From assembly GCA_964572855.1 (NCBI GenBank), contig CAZNGF010000004.1, forward strand, positions 11,571-75,570: a stretch of 64,000 nt of DNA, given 5' to 3'. The notes below the pieces were generated by a model. That model was given only the letters and a program-made list of their open reading frames with translations. It was not told where the DNA came from and ran no database searches. How positions within the stretch are numbered: the first letter of the stretch is position 1; every line of letters starts with the position of its first letter. Of this stretch, positions 40,893 to 51,000 are shown piece after piece. Both the position numbers and the translations under genes were made by a program. This DNA comes from CAZNGF01 sp964572855. GTDB taxonomy: Bacteria; Bipolaricaulota; Bipolaricaulia; RBG-16-55-9; JAJCYT01.

Positions 40893-40960
40893 GTAGGGGC
40901 GGGTCCCCGTGCCTGCCCCGGCGCCTCAAGCCGTAGGGGCGCCCCGCGAAACGCCCCTAC
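40893..40960. repeat. two adjacent GTAGGGGC repeat units, copy 6
   Basis: A degenerate unit from 40893 and a clearer one at 40933-40960 (GTAGGGGCG and CGCCCCTAC). They lie just beyond the stop of the CysQ-like gene on the minus strand. Confidence 0.7.
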
Positions 40961-40977
40961 TCCACCGGGATCGACCG

Positions 40978-41718
<741 letters not shown>

Positions 41719-41792
41719 GCTCGCTCCTCAAGTGCTTTTGGTTTCCTTGCTCGTGTGCAGTGTATGATGGCTCCCCATCCAATCCCAGCGAG

Positions 41793-42740
<948 letters not shown>

Positions 42741-42757
42741 GCCGGGCGCGCGTTCGG

Positions 42758-42763
42758 TATACT
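42758..42763 (+). promoter_or_regulatory. TATACT -10 box abutting an ATG
   Basis: Only 6 bases separate this box from the ATG at 42770, so a transcript starting here would be leaderless. TTGAGC lies 15 bp upstream, closer than ideal. Confidence 0.4.
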
Positions 42764-42769
42764 GGCGGC

Positions 42770-43639
42770 ATGCAAGTGCGAGATCTGTCAAGCGGATGCG
42801 GGTTCGGGATCAAGTGGCTGGGCGTGGCGCTGATCGCGCTCGGGGTGGGATTGGCCCCCACGGCCCAGGGCCAAGCGCCCGGCGTCCAGCGCGACCTGGA
42901 CGTGCGTTATTACGAGGGCGCGGGCTACAGCCCGGTCAAGCACAGGCTCGACGTCTACCGGCCCAGCGGCGCCAGCCGCGCGCCCGTGATCCTGTTCGTC
43001 CACGGCGGGAGCTGGCAGAGCGGCGACAAGTCGTTTTACGATTTCATCGGCGAGCGCTTCGCCGCGCAGGGTTTCGTGACCGTCGTGATCAACTACCGGC
43101 TCACGCCCGCGGTGCGGCACCCCGAGCACGTCCGGGACGTGGCGCGCGCCTTCCGCTGGACCTACGAGCACGTCCACGCCTACGGCGGCGACCCGCGTTC
43201 GATCTACCTGGCGGGCCATTCGGCCGGCGGGCACCTGGTCGCGCTGCTGGCGCTCAACGAGCGCTTCCTGGAGGCCGAGGGCATGCGCACGAATATGATC
43301 CGCGGCGTGATCGGGGTCAGCGGCGTCTACGTGATTGAGCCGGACGCGCGCCTGTTCGACGACGTCTTCAGCGCCGACCCGGCGGCGCGCCTGGACGCCT
43401 CGCCCCTCGAACACGTCGACGCGCGGCAGCCGCCCTTCCTGCTGGCCTACGGCCGCTTCGACTTCCCCACGCTGGACGACCAGGCCGAGGCGCTCGCTGA
43501 GGCACTTGTCTCGCAGGGCACCCCGGCCCGCGCCGAGGAGATCGGCGGCCGGGGGCACTACTCCATCGTGCTCAACCTGGGCAAAAGCGGTGATCCGACC
43601 ACGCAATTGATTGAATCGTTCGTGAACGAAGACCTCTGA
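42770..43639 (+). CDS. exported alpha/beta-hydrolase, BD-FAE/carboxylesterase-like
   Basis: 289 residues. An N-terminal hydrophobic segment (about 16-33) ending near GQA suggests export. Then HRLDVYRPSG, oxyanion FVHGGSW, nucleophile GHSAGG, acid Asp in YGRFDFPT, and His in GRGHYSI. This group includes esterases, feruloyl esterases and kynurenine formamidase-like enzymes; the substrate is unknown. The start has no ribosome site and lies just after a -10 box, consistent with leaderless translation. Confidence 0.85.
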   Translation: MQVRDLSSGCGFGIKWLGVALIALGVGLAPTAQGQAPGVQRDLDVRYYEGAGYSPVKHRLDVYRPSGASRAPVILFVHGGSWQSGDKSFYDFIGERFAAQGFVTVVINYRLTPAVRHPEHVRDVARAFRWTYEHVHAYGGDPRSIYLAGHSAGGHLVALLALNERFLEAEGMRTNMIRGVIGVSGVYVIEPDARLFDDVFSADPAARLDASPLEHVDARQPPFLLAYGRFDFPTLDDQAEALAEALVSQGTPARAEEIGGRGHYSIVLNLGKSGDPTTQLIESFVNEDL

Positions 43640-43700
43640 TCCACTAGGCCGGGACGTTGCAATCGAAAAGAAGTCTAGAACACCATCTGACAACGCCGGC

Positions 43701-44036
43701 TCAATTCGGCCGGATCACCTTGTCCGCCTTTAGCATCGTGATCACGGTCTGGGCCATCGTGCCCACCTCGCCGACGCGCAACTGGTCGTTCCGATCCCAA
43801 TAGTCCAGGCACGTCTTGCAGGTGACGATCTTCGTGCCGCGTCGTTCGAACACGTGCAGCAGATCCAGCACGGGGCTGCCCTCGGTGGTGAGGTTGATCC
43901 CGGAATTCACGCAGCCGATCACGTCGATGTGCCCGTTGGCGTCCACCAGTTCGTGCAGGAAGATCACCATCAGCTTCTGCCCCAGCTCGGGATCGCCCTC
44001 GCCCATCTTGTCGGAGTTCAAATACAGGAAGGTCAT
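43701..44036 (-). CDS. DsrE-like protein, stand-alone YedF C-terminal domain
   Basis: 111 residues from the ATG at 44036 with AAAGGA upstream. The motifs MGEGDPELGQKLM, FLHEL, VNSGINLTTEGSPVLDLL, the paired Cys CKTCLDYW and VGEV-x-MAQ match the C-terminal DsrE-like half of YedF. In YedF this half is fused behind a TusA domain. Here it is alone, and a separate TusA-like gene lies at 27604. The family is linked to sulfur or selenium handling. CKTC and the upstream GCVN Cys are candidates for persulfide chemistry. Confidence 0.8.
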   Translation of the reverse strand: MTFLYLNSDKMGEGDPELGQKLMVIFLHELVDANGHIDVIGCVNSGINLTTEGSPVLDLLHVFERRGTKIVTCKTCLDYWDRNDQLRVGEVGTMAQTVITMLKADKVIRPN

Positions 44037-44111
44037 GCGCGGTCCTTTCTCGCAAGTGCGTTGAAAGCCACGGCGTGACTCTAGCGAGGCGAGGAATGAA
44101 CGCCCATGACC

Positions 44112-44203
44112 TGTTGGGCCAGACTTAATGATCTGGATCAGACTTGCAGGGCCCGCTGTGCGGGCCGAACGCGACGGAAACGGCCTGCGTAGCAGGCCCA
44201 ACA
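44112..44203. repeat. 92-bp element with nested inverted repeats
   Basis: Outer arms TGTTGGGCC (44112-44120) and GGCCCAACA (44195-44203) enclose two hairpins: GGCCCGC/GCGGGCC (44150-44166) and GGCCTGC/GCAGGCC (44182-44198). It fills the gap between the DsrE-like and decarboxylase genes. Confidence 0.65.
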
Positions 44204-44205
44204 TT

Positions 44206-45669
44206 TTACGGCAACGTCTTCCCGAGCCGCACGACCTCGTCGGCCAACACCGTGAAATCCTCGCGCTTCGTGCGGTGGTTGACGTTGGCGACGCGGATGG
44301 CGTAGCGGCCGCGGAGCGTGGCGTACGACGGCGCGGCGACGCCGCTTTCCTGGAGTTGATTCAAGATTTCCTCGTTGAGCGCGTTGAGTTCGTCCTCGCC
44401 CAAGCCCTCGCGGACGTAGCGGAAGCACACGACGTTGAGCGGGGCCGGGGCGGCGAGTTCGAGGTCCGGGTGCTGCTCGACCAGTTCGACCAGATAGCGG
44501 CACTGGTCCACGTTCTGCTGGATCAGCCGGCCGTATTTCTCGACGCCGTGCTCCTTGAGGCCCATCCAGACCTTGAGCGCGCGGAAGCCGCGCGAGAGCT
44601 GGGGGCCGTACTCGCCGAACCAGTGCGGTCCGCCGGCGATGCCGCGCTCGCCGTGCGCCAGGTAGCCGGCGGCGGCCATGTACGAGTCGTGCTGCGCCTC
44701 GGCCTCGCGCACCAGGACGCAGCCCACCTCAATCGGCATGTACATCCACTTGTGCAGGTCGAAGGCCAGCGAGTCGGCCCGTTCCATCCCGGCGGTCAGG
44801 GGTTTGAGCTCCGGCGCGAGCGCGGCCAGCGCGCCGAAGGCGCCGTCGACGTGGTACCAGAGTCCCTCGCGCGCGGCGATCTCGGCCAGCGCGTCCAAAT
44901 CGTCGAACGCGCCCGTGTTGACCGTGCCGGCGTTGCCCACCACGCAGAAGGGGTGCAGCCCGTCGGCCTTGTCCCGCCTGATTTGGGCTTCGAGCGCGTC
45001 CAGGTCGATCTCGTAAGACTCGTTGGTCGGGACCAGGCGCAGCGACTCCAGCCCGAGCCCCAGGGCCATGACGGCCTTGTGGACCGAGTTGTGGACCTGC
45101 TCGGAGGCATACAGAACCATGCGCCGCGGCGCGCCCTGCAGGCCCACCTCGCGCAGCGCGACCTCGGCGCGCGCGTTGCGGGCCACGGTGAGGCCGATCA
45201 GGTTGGCCATCGAGCCGCCGCTGGCCAGCAGGCCGCCCGCCGCGCGCGGGAAGCCCAGCAGTTCTTTGAACCAGTTGAGCACCTGCGCCTCGACGTAGTT
45301 GGCCGCGTGCTCGCCGCCGCCCAGGTTGGGGTTCATGCCGGCGGCCAGCAGCTCGGCCAGCATCCCCAGCGGCGTGCCCGTGCCGATCACCCAGCCCCAG
45401 AAGCGCGGGTGGATGTTGCCGATCGGGTAGGGCAGCACGTGGGCCTTGAACGCCTCGTAGATCGCGGCCCGATCCTGCGGCGCGCGCGGGACGGGCTGGT
45501 CCATGTACGCTTTGGATTCGGTCGGGATCGCCTGCCACACGGGCCGCTCGCGCACGTTCTTTTGATAGTCGAGCATGTCGTCGACCATCCGGTGCGCCAG
45601 CGCGCGCAAATCGTCCCAGTTTTGCGGGTCGAGCGTTTCCTCGGATTGCGGCGTGACATCGGTGTGCAT
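44206..45669 (-). CDS. PLP-dependent group II decarboxylase (aromatic-L-amino-acid type)
   Basis: 487 residues from the ATG at 45669 with AAGGAG 5 bases upstream. Fold-type I PLP enzyme: ASGGSMANLIGL (phosphate loop), HVDGAFG (Asp and Ala contacts to PLP) and the Schiff-base Lys in FDLHKWMYMP. Length and motifs match the aromatic-L-amino-acid/tyrosine/glutamate decarboxylase group. The substrate may be an aromatic amino acid, and the product an amine and CO2. It stands alone, with a palindromic element just past its stop. Confidence 0.93.
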   Translation of the reverse strand: MHTDVTPQSEETLDPQNWDDLRALAHRMVDDMLDYQKNVRERPVWQAIPTESKAYMDQPVPRAPQDRAAIYEAFKAHVLPYPIGNIHPRFWGWVIGTGTPLGMLAELLAAGMNPNLGGGEHAANYVEAQVLNWFKELLGFPRAAGGLLASGGSMANLIGLTVARNARAEVALREVGLQGAPRRMVLYASEQVHNSVHKAVMALGLGLESLRLVPTNESYEIDLDALEAQIRRDKADGLHPFCVVGNAGTVNTGAFDDLDALAEIAAREGLWYHVDGAFGALAALAPELKPLTAGMERADSLAFDLHKWMYMPIEVGCVLVREAEAQHDSYMAAAGYLAHGERGIAGGPHWFGEYGPQLSRGFRALKVWMGLKEHGVEKYGRLIQQNVDQCRYLVELVEQHPDLELAAPAPLNVVCFRYVREGLGEDELNALNEEILNQLQESGVAAPSYATLRGRYAIRVANVNHRTKREDFTVLADEVVRLGKTLP

Positions 45670-45755
45670 GGCCACTCCTTGGAAATCGTCTTCGGGATTT
45701 ATAATGTGGACGATCAGCGTAACCGAGCGCTGGCCGGATGCAAGAAGGGGGTTTT

Positions 45756-45878
45756 ATGAAGGGGGCCGTGCGGATCGTTCTGCTGTTGACGCTGTTGGGC
45801 TGGAACGCGAGCGCGCTGCCGGGGTCGGCGCTGGCGCAGGCCGAGCCCAACCCGTTCCTCGACCTGCTGCACGAGTAG
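45756..45878 (+). CDS. 40-residue exported peptide precursor
   Basis: ATG-TAG frame with GAAGGGGG upstream. Residues 1-27 make a convincing signal peptide (VRIVLLLTLLGW then SALA), leaving a mature peptide of about 13 residues, QAEPNPFLDLLHE. Its stop codon directly abuts the ATG of the next gene, so translation is coupled. The next protein ends in the similar sequence DPLLLHE. Unknown function; it may be a secreted peptide or the tail of a once-longer exported protein. Confidence 0.5.
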   Translation: MKGAVRIVLLLTLLGWNASALPGSALAQAEPNPFLDLLHE

Positions 45879-47066
45879 ATGGCCGCGCTCCGACTGGCGC
45901 TGATCGCGGCCCTGCTGGGGGCGCTGCTGCTGGGCTGGACGCTGCTCCGGGGCGAGCCCGCCCCGGAGGTCTCCGTTGAGCCGCCCGTCGAAATCGAACG
46001 GCCCGCGCCCTCCCGGCTCGACGCCTACCTCGACCTGCTCGCGCTCGTCCCCGCCGCGCGCGAAACGCGGGCGCGCGTCCTGCTGAACGACTACGAGCGC
46101 GCCGTGGAAGCGCTCGGGCTCGTACGGCCGGGGCCCGAGGCCGAGCGCTCGGAGGTGCTGGCCTACGCCGAGCGGCTCGATCGAGCGGGCTTGGCGCCGG
46201 GGCCCTACGTCAGCGGCTTCGACGCGTCCGCGGCGGCCACGCTCGACGCGTTGAGGGCCAACGCGGGCTACGACCTGCGCGACGTGGCCCTAAGCCTGAG
46301 CGCGGGCGAACCGCCCGAGGCCTACAGCGCGCTGGCGCTGCAGACCGCCTCCGACAAGATCCGTCGGACCCTGATCCGCAACACGCGGGACGCTCGCCTG
46401 GAGGCCTACGCCGGCGCCCCCGTGCTGCGTTGGGGCGGGGAGTTCGACGCCGAACCGGCGCGCCGGCTACGGGCGCCCATGTACGATTCACTCGGCCGTG
46501 GCGCCAAGCTCGCCTTCCTGGAGCGAACGCTGCTGTACACGGTCTGGACGCAAGGGCTCTACCGCATGCTCGACGCGCGCGCGGGCGAGCTCGACGCACT
46601 GGCCGACGACGTGGACTTGCGGGCGCTTGCGCGCGGCCTGGCCGAGCTGGGCGCGTTCAGCGCGTTGCTCTCGGACCGCACCCAAAGCGCCCGCCGGATC
46701 GTGCAAGCGCGCGGCGACCCCGGCTTGGCCGAACGGCTGGCCGCGCAGCCCCAGCTCGCCGGCTACGAGGCGTTCGCCGTCGGGCTGGGTCGAGACGAGG
46801 CGGGGTCGTTTGTGGGGCTGGTTCTGATCCACGACGCGGCGTCGGACGCGCAGGCCAACGCCGCGCGCCTGGCCTCTCGTCTACGCGACGGGATCAGCCT
46901 GAGCGCGCTGCGCCCCTGGCGCGAGCGCTTCGATCCCGAGCGCGCGACCATCTGGTCCGAGGGGCGTGCCCTGAGTGCCAAGCTCCGTTTCGCGCAAGCC
47001 GACCCTCCCCCGCGCGCCTGGCTCGACTGGGTCTACGAGCACGATCCATTGCTGTTGCACGAGTAG
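45879..47066 (+). CDS. membrane-anchored protein of unknown function
   Basis: 395 residues; the ATG follows the TAG of the 40-residue peptide gene without a gap. One N-terminal transmembrane segment (about 5-24), a Pro/Glu linker (about 27-47), then a mostly helical domain rich in Ala, Leu, Arg and Glu (about 48-390). It has no Cys and no catalytic signature that I recognise. The final residues DPLLLHE resemble the C-terminus of the coupled small peptide. The extracytoplasmic side probably holds the large domain. Confidence 0.65.
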   Translation: MAALRLALIAALLGALLLGWTLLRGEPAPEVSVEPPVEIERPAPSRLDAYLDLLALVPAARETRARVLLNDYERAVEALGLVRPGPEAERSEVLAYAERLDRAGLAPGPYVSGFDASAAATLDALRANAGYDLRDVALSLSAGEPPEAYSALALQTASDKIRRTLIRNTRDARLEAYAGAPVLRWGGEFDAEPARRLRAPMYDSLGRGAKLAFLERTLLYTVWTQGLYRMLDARAGELDALADDVDLRALARGLAELGAFSALLSDRTQSARRIVQARGDPGLAERLAAQPQLAGYEAFAVGLGRDEAGSFVGLVLIHDAASDAQANAARLASRLRDGISLSALRPWRERFDPERATIWSEGRALSAKLRFAQADPPPRAWLDWVYEHDPLLLHE

Positions 47067-47167
47067 GACTTTCGCCCATCACCGACAGTTGCTACACTGA
47101 CGCGCGAAATCCAACAGCCGTAGAGCCCCCTCTTCCTTGACGGGAGAGGGAACCCTAAAGGAACACG

Positions 47168-47635
47168 ATGGGTCAGCAAAGCCTGCAAGATCGCTATGCC
47201 CCGCGCGGGACGTGCTTCGGCTGCGGGCCGGCCAACCCGCGCGGGCTCCGGATCAAGAGCTTTCCCGAGGGCGACGCGGTCGTGTGCGCCTGGCAGCCCG
47301 AGCCGCACCACGAGGCGTTTTCAGGCAGCCTCAACGGCGGGATCATCGGGACGCTGATGGACTGCCACTCCAACTGGACGGCGGCCTGGCACCTGATGAA
47401 CCGGAACGGGCTGGAACACCCGCCCTGCACCGTGACGGCCGAGTACGCGATCCAGCTGAAGCGGCCCACGCCGACGCGCCAGGGGCCCGTGCGGCTCACG
47501 GCGCGCGTGGTGGACGCATCCGAGGACCGGGCCACCACCGAGGCCGAGCTGGCCGCGGGCGGGCGGGTGTGCGCGACCTGCCGGGCCACGTTCGTGGCCG
47601 TGCGGCCGGGGCACCCGGCCTACCACCGCTGGTAA
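47168..47635 (+). CDS. hotdog-fold thioesterase, PaaI-like
   Basis: 155 residues; AAAGGAA site. It opens with a CFGCGPANPRGL motif, the zinc-like double Cys common in one hotdog subgroup. The hotdog helix follows as GGIIGTLMDCHSNWTAAW, with Asp in the position of the catalytic acid, and the strands VTAEYAIQLKRPTP and VCATCRATFVAV. It should cleave acyl-CoA thioesters. It overlaps closely with the THEP1-type gene, 2 bases downstream, so they are co-translated. Confidence 0.85.
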   Translation: MGQQSLQDRYAPRGTCFGCGPANPRGLRIKSFPEGDAVVCAWQPEPHHEAFSGSLNGGIIGTLMDCHSNWTAAWHLMNRNGLEHPPCTVTAEYAIQLKRPTPTRQGPVRLTARVVDASEDRATTEAELAAGGRVCATCRATFVAVRPGHPAYHRW

Positions 47636-47637
47636 CC

Positions 47638-48153
47638 ATGCATATCGCGATCACGGGCCGACCCGGTTCCGGCAAGTCGACGCTCTGCAGGCGCATCGTG
47701 GCCTCGTTCCCCGGCGCCTTCGGCGGGATCGTCACCGAGGACATCCGCGACGAGCGCGGGCGGCGCAAGGGGTTCGAGCTGTGTGACGTGGCCACGGGCG
47801 AACGCGAAATCTTCGCCCACGTCCACCTCAAAGGCCGTGGCCCGCGTGTCGGCATCTACTGGGTCAACCTGGACGTCGTCGAGGGCCTGGGCGTGGCCGC
47901 CATCGGGCGCGCGCTGGAGGCAAGCGATGCCGTCGTCATCGATGAGGTCGCGCCCATGGAGCTCAAGAGCCGCAAGTTTGCCAAGGCCGTGCGGGTCGTG
48001 CTGGACTCCGACAAGCCCTACGTGATCGCCGTCCACGGCAGCTCGACGCACGCGTTGGCGCAACGGGTGCGTCGCGAGAGCGAGCTGATCGAGGTCACCC
48101 CCCGAAACCGCGACGATTTGTTCGAGTGGCTGTTCGCGGAGCTTTCGGAGTAG
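47638..48153 (+). CDS. THEP1-family nucleoside-triphosphatase
   Basis: 171 residues from the ATG at 47638, two bases after the thioesterase stop. P-loop GRPGSGKSTL, the FGGIVTEDIRDERGRRKGFEL motif typical of the family, VGIYWVNLD, and Walker B VVIDEVAPMELKS. Family members hydrolyse nucleoside triphosphates slowly and are common in thermophiles; the human homologue NTPCR is cancer-related. Its physiological role is not settled. Confidence 0.88.
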   Translation: MHIAITGRPGSGKSTLCRRIVASFPGAFGGIVTEDIRDERGRRKGFELCDVATGEREIFAHVHLKGRGPRVGIYWVNLDVVEGLGVAAIGRALEASDAVVIDEVAPMELKSRKFAKAVRVVLDSDKPYVIAVHGSSTHALAQRVRRESELIEVTPRNRDDLFEWLFAELSE

Positions 48154-48232
48154 TTGAACACGCATCCCCAAGCGAACGGCTCCCGCATGCCATCCGGTAG
48201 CGCCCCTCGAAGCCGCTCGATAGGCTGAACCC

Positions 48233-50017
48233 ATGACTATCAACCAACTATCCCGCCTGCGGACGCTCGTGACGCTCTCGTTCGGACTTCTGCTTCTCAT
48301 CTCCCTAGATTCCGCCGCACTCGCCCAGGCGCCCGCGGCCTGCGAGCTGCCCGACGCTTCGGGCCCGGCGCCCGCGGTCGCGCTGGAGCCGTTCGTCGAC
48401 GGGCTCGAGGCGCCGGTGTTCTTGACCCACGCCGGCGACGGCTCGGGGCGGCTGTTCGCCGTCGAGCAGCCCGGCACGATCCGGATCATCGAGGACGGGG
48501 AAGTGCGGTCGGAGCCGTTCCTGGACCTGCGCGAGCGCGTCTCGTTCGGCGGCGAACGCGGGCTGCTGAGCGTCGCCTTCCACCCGGACTACGCCGACAA
48601 CGGGCGCTTCTTCGTCAACTACACCGCCGCCGGCGACGGGCGCACCGTGGTCGCCGAGTACGGCGTCTCGAGCGATCCCGATGTCGCCAGCCCCCAGGAG
48701 CGCGCTCTTCTGGAAATCGATCAGCCCTTCTCCAACCACAACGGCGGCCAGCTCCAGTTCGGCCCCGACGGCTTCCTCTACATTGGAATGGGCGACGGCG
48801 GCTCCGGCGGCGACCCGCGCCAGAACGGTCAGGACCCGGGCACGTTGCTGGGGGCGCTGCTGCGGATCGACGTGGACGCGGGCGACCCGTACGCGGTTCC
48901 CGCCGACAACCCGTTTGTCGATCGGGCCGACGCGCGCGACGAGCTCTACGCCTACGGCCTGCGCAACCCCTGGCGCTTCTCGTTCGACCGCTGCGACGGC
49001 CGGCTGTTTTTGGCCGACGTGGGGCAGAACCAGTGGGAGGAAGTGAACCTGGTCGAGGCGGGCGGCAACTACGGCTGGAACGTGATGGAGGGGACGCACT
49101 GCTTCGGGCGCGCGGACTGCGACCGCAGCGGGCTTGCGCTGCCCATCGCCGAGTACGGCCACGACGCGCAAGGGGGCCGTTCGGTCACGGGCGGCTACGT
49201 CTACCGCGGGACGGATTTTCCCGGTTTGGTTGGACGCTATCTGTTTGCGGACTTTGTCTCCGGGCGCCTCTGGGCGCTGACGGAATCGGGCTCGGACTGG
49301 ACCATGGAACAGGTCGCGCAAGCCGACTTCCTGGTGAGCGCGTTCGGCCAGGACGCGCGCGGCGAGCTCTACGTGCTGGACCACGGCGGCGCGGTGTACA
49401 GGCTGGCGGCCGAAGGCGGTGCGGCCTCGACGCTTGAACTCGCCCGCGCGCTGGACGGCAACGGCAACAACCGCCTGGACGACGCCGAGATGCTGGCCGC
49501 CATCGACCTCTGGGCCACGAACGGGCGCGTCCCCGGCGTGGGCGCCTCCATCACCGACGACCAGATCGTCTCGCTGGTGGGCAAGTGGGCCCGCAGCGAG
49601 CCGCTGGCCCAGGAAGACGAGCGCGAGCTCGACCCCACGCTGGCCCACGTCACGGGGCTCGAGCTCTCCGGCGAGCCGGGCGACTACACCTTCACGGTCA
49701 CGGTGCAGAGCCCCGACACCGGCTGCGAACAGTACGCCGATTGGTGGGAGGTCCTGGGCGAGGACGGCGAGCTACTCTACCGGCGGGTCCTGCTGCACAG
49801 CCACGTCGACGAGCAGCCGTTCACGCGCTCGGGCGGACCGGTCGAGCTCGCCGCCGACCAGACCGCCATCGTGCGCGCCCACATGAACACGACCGGCTAC
49901 GGGGGGCAGGCGTTCCGGGGCAGCGCGCTGGAGGGGTTCGAAGCAATCGAGCTGCCCGCCGACTTCGCCGGCGAGGTCGAGGCGCAACAGCCCCAGCCCG
50001 ACGGCTGCGCGTTCTAG
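48233..50017 (+). CDS. exported PQQ-type sugar dehydrogenase (Hhip/GSDH-like) with EF-hand-like insert and C-terminal domain
   Basis: 594 residues. Signal peptide about 1-32. A six-bladed GSDH/sorbosone-dehydrogenase-like propeller spans about 50-395: GRLFAVEQPGTIRIIEDG, RGLLSVAFHPDYADNGRFFV, HNGGQLQFGPDGFLYIGMGDGG, YGLRNPWRFSFD and GNYGWNVMEG are hallmarks. Residues about 400-455 form the EF-hand/dockerin-like module (ALDGNGNNRLDDAE, then LW and VPG), also found on the cupredoxin at 515. The last 120 residues form another domain with DTGCEQYADWWEV and HSHVDEQPFTRSGG. The role is extracellular sugar or aldose oxidation, perhaps passing electrons to a carrier such as that cupredoxin. Confidence 0.9.
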   Translation: MTINQLSRLRTLVTLSFGLLLLISLDSAALAQAPAACELPDASGPAPAVALEPFVDGLEAPVFLTHAGDGSGRLFAVEQPGTIRIIEDGEVRSEPFLDLRERVSFGGERGLLSVAFHPDYADNGRFFVNYTAAGDGRTVVAEYGVSSDPDVASPQERALLEIDQPFSNHNGGQLQFGPDGFLYIGMGDGGSGGDPRQNGQDPGTLLGALLRIDVDAGDPYAVPADNPFVDRADARDELYAYGLRNPWRFSFDRCDGRLFLADVGQNQWEEVNLVEAGGNYGWNVMEGTHCFGRADCDRSGLALPIAEYGHDAQGGRSVTGGYVYRGTDFPGLVGRYLFADFVSGRLWALTESGSDWTMEQVAQADFLVSAFGQDARGELYVLDHGGAVYRLAAEGGAASTLELARALDGNGNNRLDDAEMLAAIDLWATNGRVPGVGASITDDQIVSLVGKWARSEPLAQEDERELDPTLAHVTGLELSGEPGDYTFTVTVQSPDTGCEQYADWWEVLGEDGELLYRRVLLHSHVDEQPFTRSGGPVELAADQTAIVRAHMNTTGYGGQAFRGSALEGFEAIELPADFAGEVEAQQPQPDGCAF

Positions 50018-50093
50018 CGCGTGCGCTTGTCAGCGTTTGCAACTTGTGCATATAGTGGATGAGGACAAATCCCAAAGGGGAGAGGAGTTCAAC

Positions 50094-50552
50094 ATGCTGG
50101 CAAGACTCATCGAGGAGAAGAAGGATATAGCGCTCCTGTTGGTGCGCATCGCGTTCGGGTTGATCTTCATCGTCTACGGCTGGCGGCACGTCACCGGGCT
50201 GGAAGGCTACGAGCAGACCTTCACCCGCGTGGGCATCCCGCTGCCGGGCCTGATGGCGCCGTTTGTGGCCTGGCTCGAGTTTCTGGGCGGGATCGCCGCG
50301 CTGGTCGGCGTGCTGACGCGTTACGCCGGCGGCCTGCTGGCGATCGTCATGGTCGTTTCCACCCTGACCGTCAAGCTGCCGGCCGCGTTCCGGGTCAATC
50401 CCGACACCGGCGCGACCCCGGCGCGCGATCCACTGGGCTTGAGCGGTATTTGGGACATTGATTTCGCGCTCTTGGTCATGGGGCTGGTCCTGTTCCTGAT
50501 GGGGCCGGGCAAGGCCTCGCTGGAACGGGGATTGTTCAAGCGCGAACTATAG
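50094..50552 (+). CDS. DoxX-family membrane protein
   Basis: 152 residues from the ATG at 50094 with GAGAGGAG upstream. Four hydrophobic helices and the DoxX signatures: LLVRIAFGLIFIVYGW(R)H, LMAPFVAWLEFLGGIAALVGVLTRYAG, and a C-terminal WDIDFALLVMGLVLFLMGPGK. DoxX proteins are quinone-linked or associated with thiosulfate oxidation and redox stress; the bacterial function is poorly defined. It lies 76 bases after the sugar dehydrogenase, on the same strand. Confidence 0.87.
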   Translation: MLARLIEEKKDIALLLVRIAFGLIFIVYGWRHVTGLEGYEQTFTRVGIPLPGLMAPFVAWLEFLGGIAALVGVLTRYAGGLLAIVMVVSTLTVKLPAAFRVNPDTGATPARDPLGLSGIWDIDFALLVMGLVLFLMGPGKASLERGLFKREL

Positions 50553-50611
50553 CTTCCCTGGCGACGAGGCGCGCGACGCGGGGGCGGCAAGGGGCCGTCC
50601 CCGCGGTTCGT

Positions 50612-50929
50612 TCAGGGGCGCTTGCCCCCCAGGCGCTCGGCGTACGACAGGCTCATCTTCCGCAGCGAGGCGCGTTGCTCGGCCTTCCACAGGGCCAGCC
50701 TGCGCAGGTAGCGCCGCCGGTACTTGGCGCCGTTGGGCGTGTAGTTGAGGAAATATTCGGCGTCGAACCAGAGCGTGGCCAGCACGAGGTTGACCAAGTG
50801 CAGGAAGAAGGGCCCCACCGGCAGTTGCTCGTCCAGCAGGAGCGCGCTTGCGATCAGGAGCAGGAAAAGCGTCCAGGCCAGGTTCAAACACGACATCACG
50901 AAACGCTTGTCGATCCGCCTGGCGCGCAC
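50612..50929 (-). CDS. small membrane protein of unknown function
   Basis: 105 residues from a GTG at 50929; the frame is open to 50992, into a half-copy of the GTAGGGGC repeat, and an ATG at 50896 is also possible. Two hydrophobic segments (about 12-33 and 37-60) flank DEQLPVGPF, then a basic, Tyr-rich cytoplasmic tail (YTPNGAKYRRRYLRRLALWKAEQ). No family is recognised. It is downstream of polA on the same strand. Confidence 0.55.
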   Translation of the reverse strand: MRARRIDKRFVMSCLNLAWTLFLLLIASALLLDEQLPVGPFFLHLVNLVLATLWFDAEYFLNYTPNGAKYRRRYLRRLALWKAEQRASLRKMSLSYAERLGGKRP

Positions 50930-50984
50930 GATCAGGCGCCGCAGGCGCAGGCGAGCTCCCTGCAAGGAAACCGCGCCGCGCGCC

Positions 50985-51000
50985 CGAAACACGCCCCTAC
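50985..51000. repeat. half-copy of the GTAGGGGC repeat
   Basis: CGAAACACGCCCCTAC, the right arm only, ending 3 bases past the polA stop on the minus strand. Confidence 0.55.

Noticed and set aside
27865..40960. Possible CRISPR array from recurring GTAGGGGC units
   Set aside because: Units are kilobases apart, palindromic and vary in the centre; there are no regular spacers or cas genes.
44128..45759. Long plus-strand open frame opposite the PLP decarboxylase
   Set aside because: It is low-complexity Arg/Val/Gln/His sequence antisense to a clear enzyme, typical of high-G+C shadow frames.
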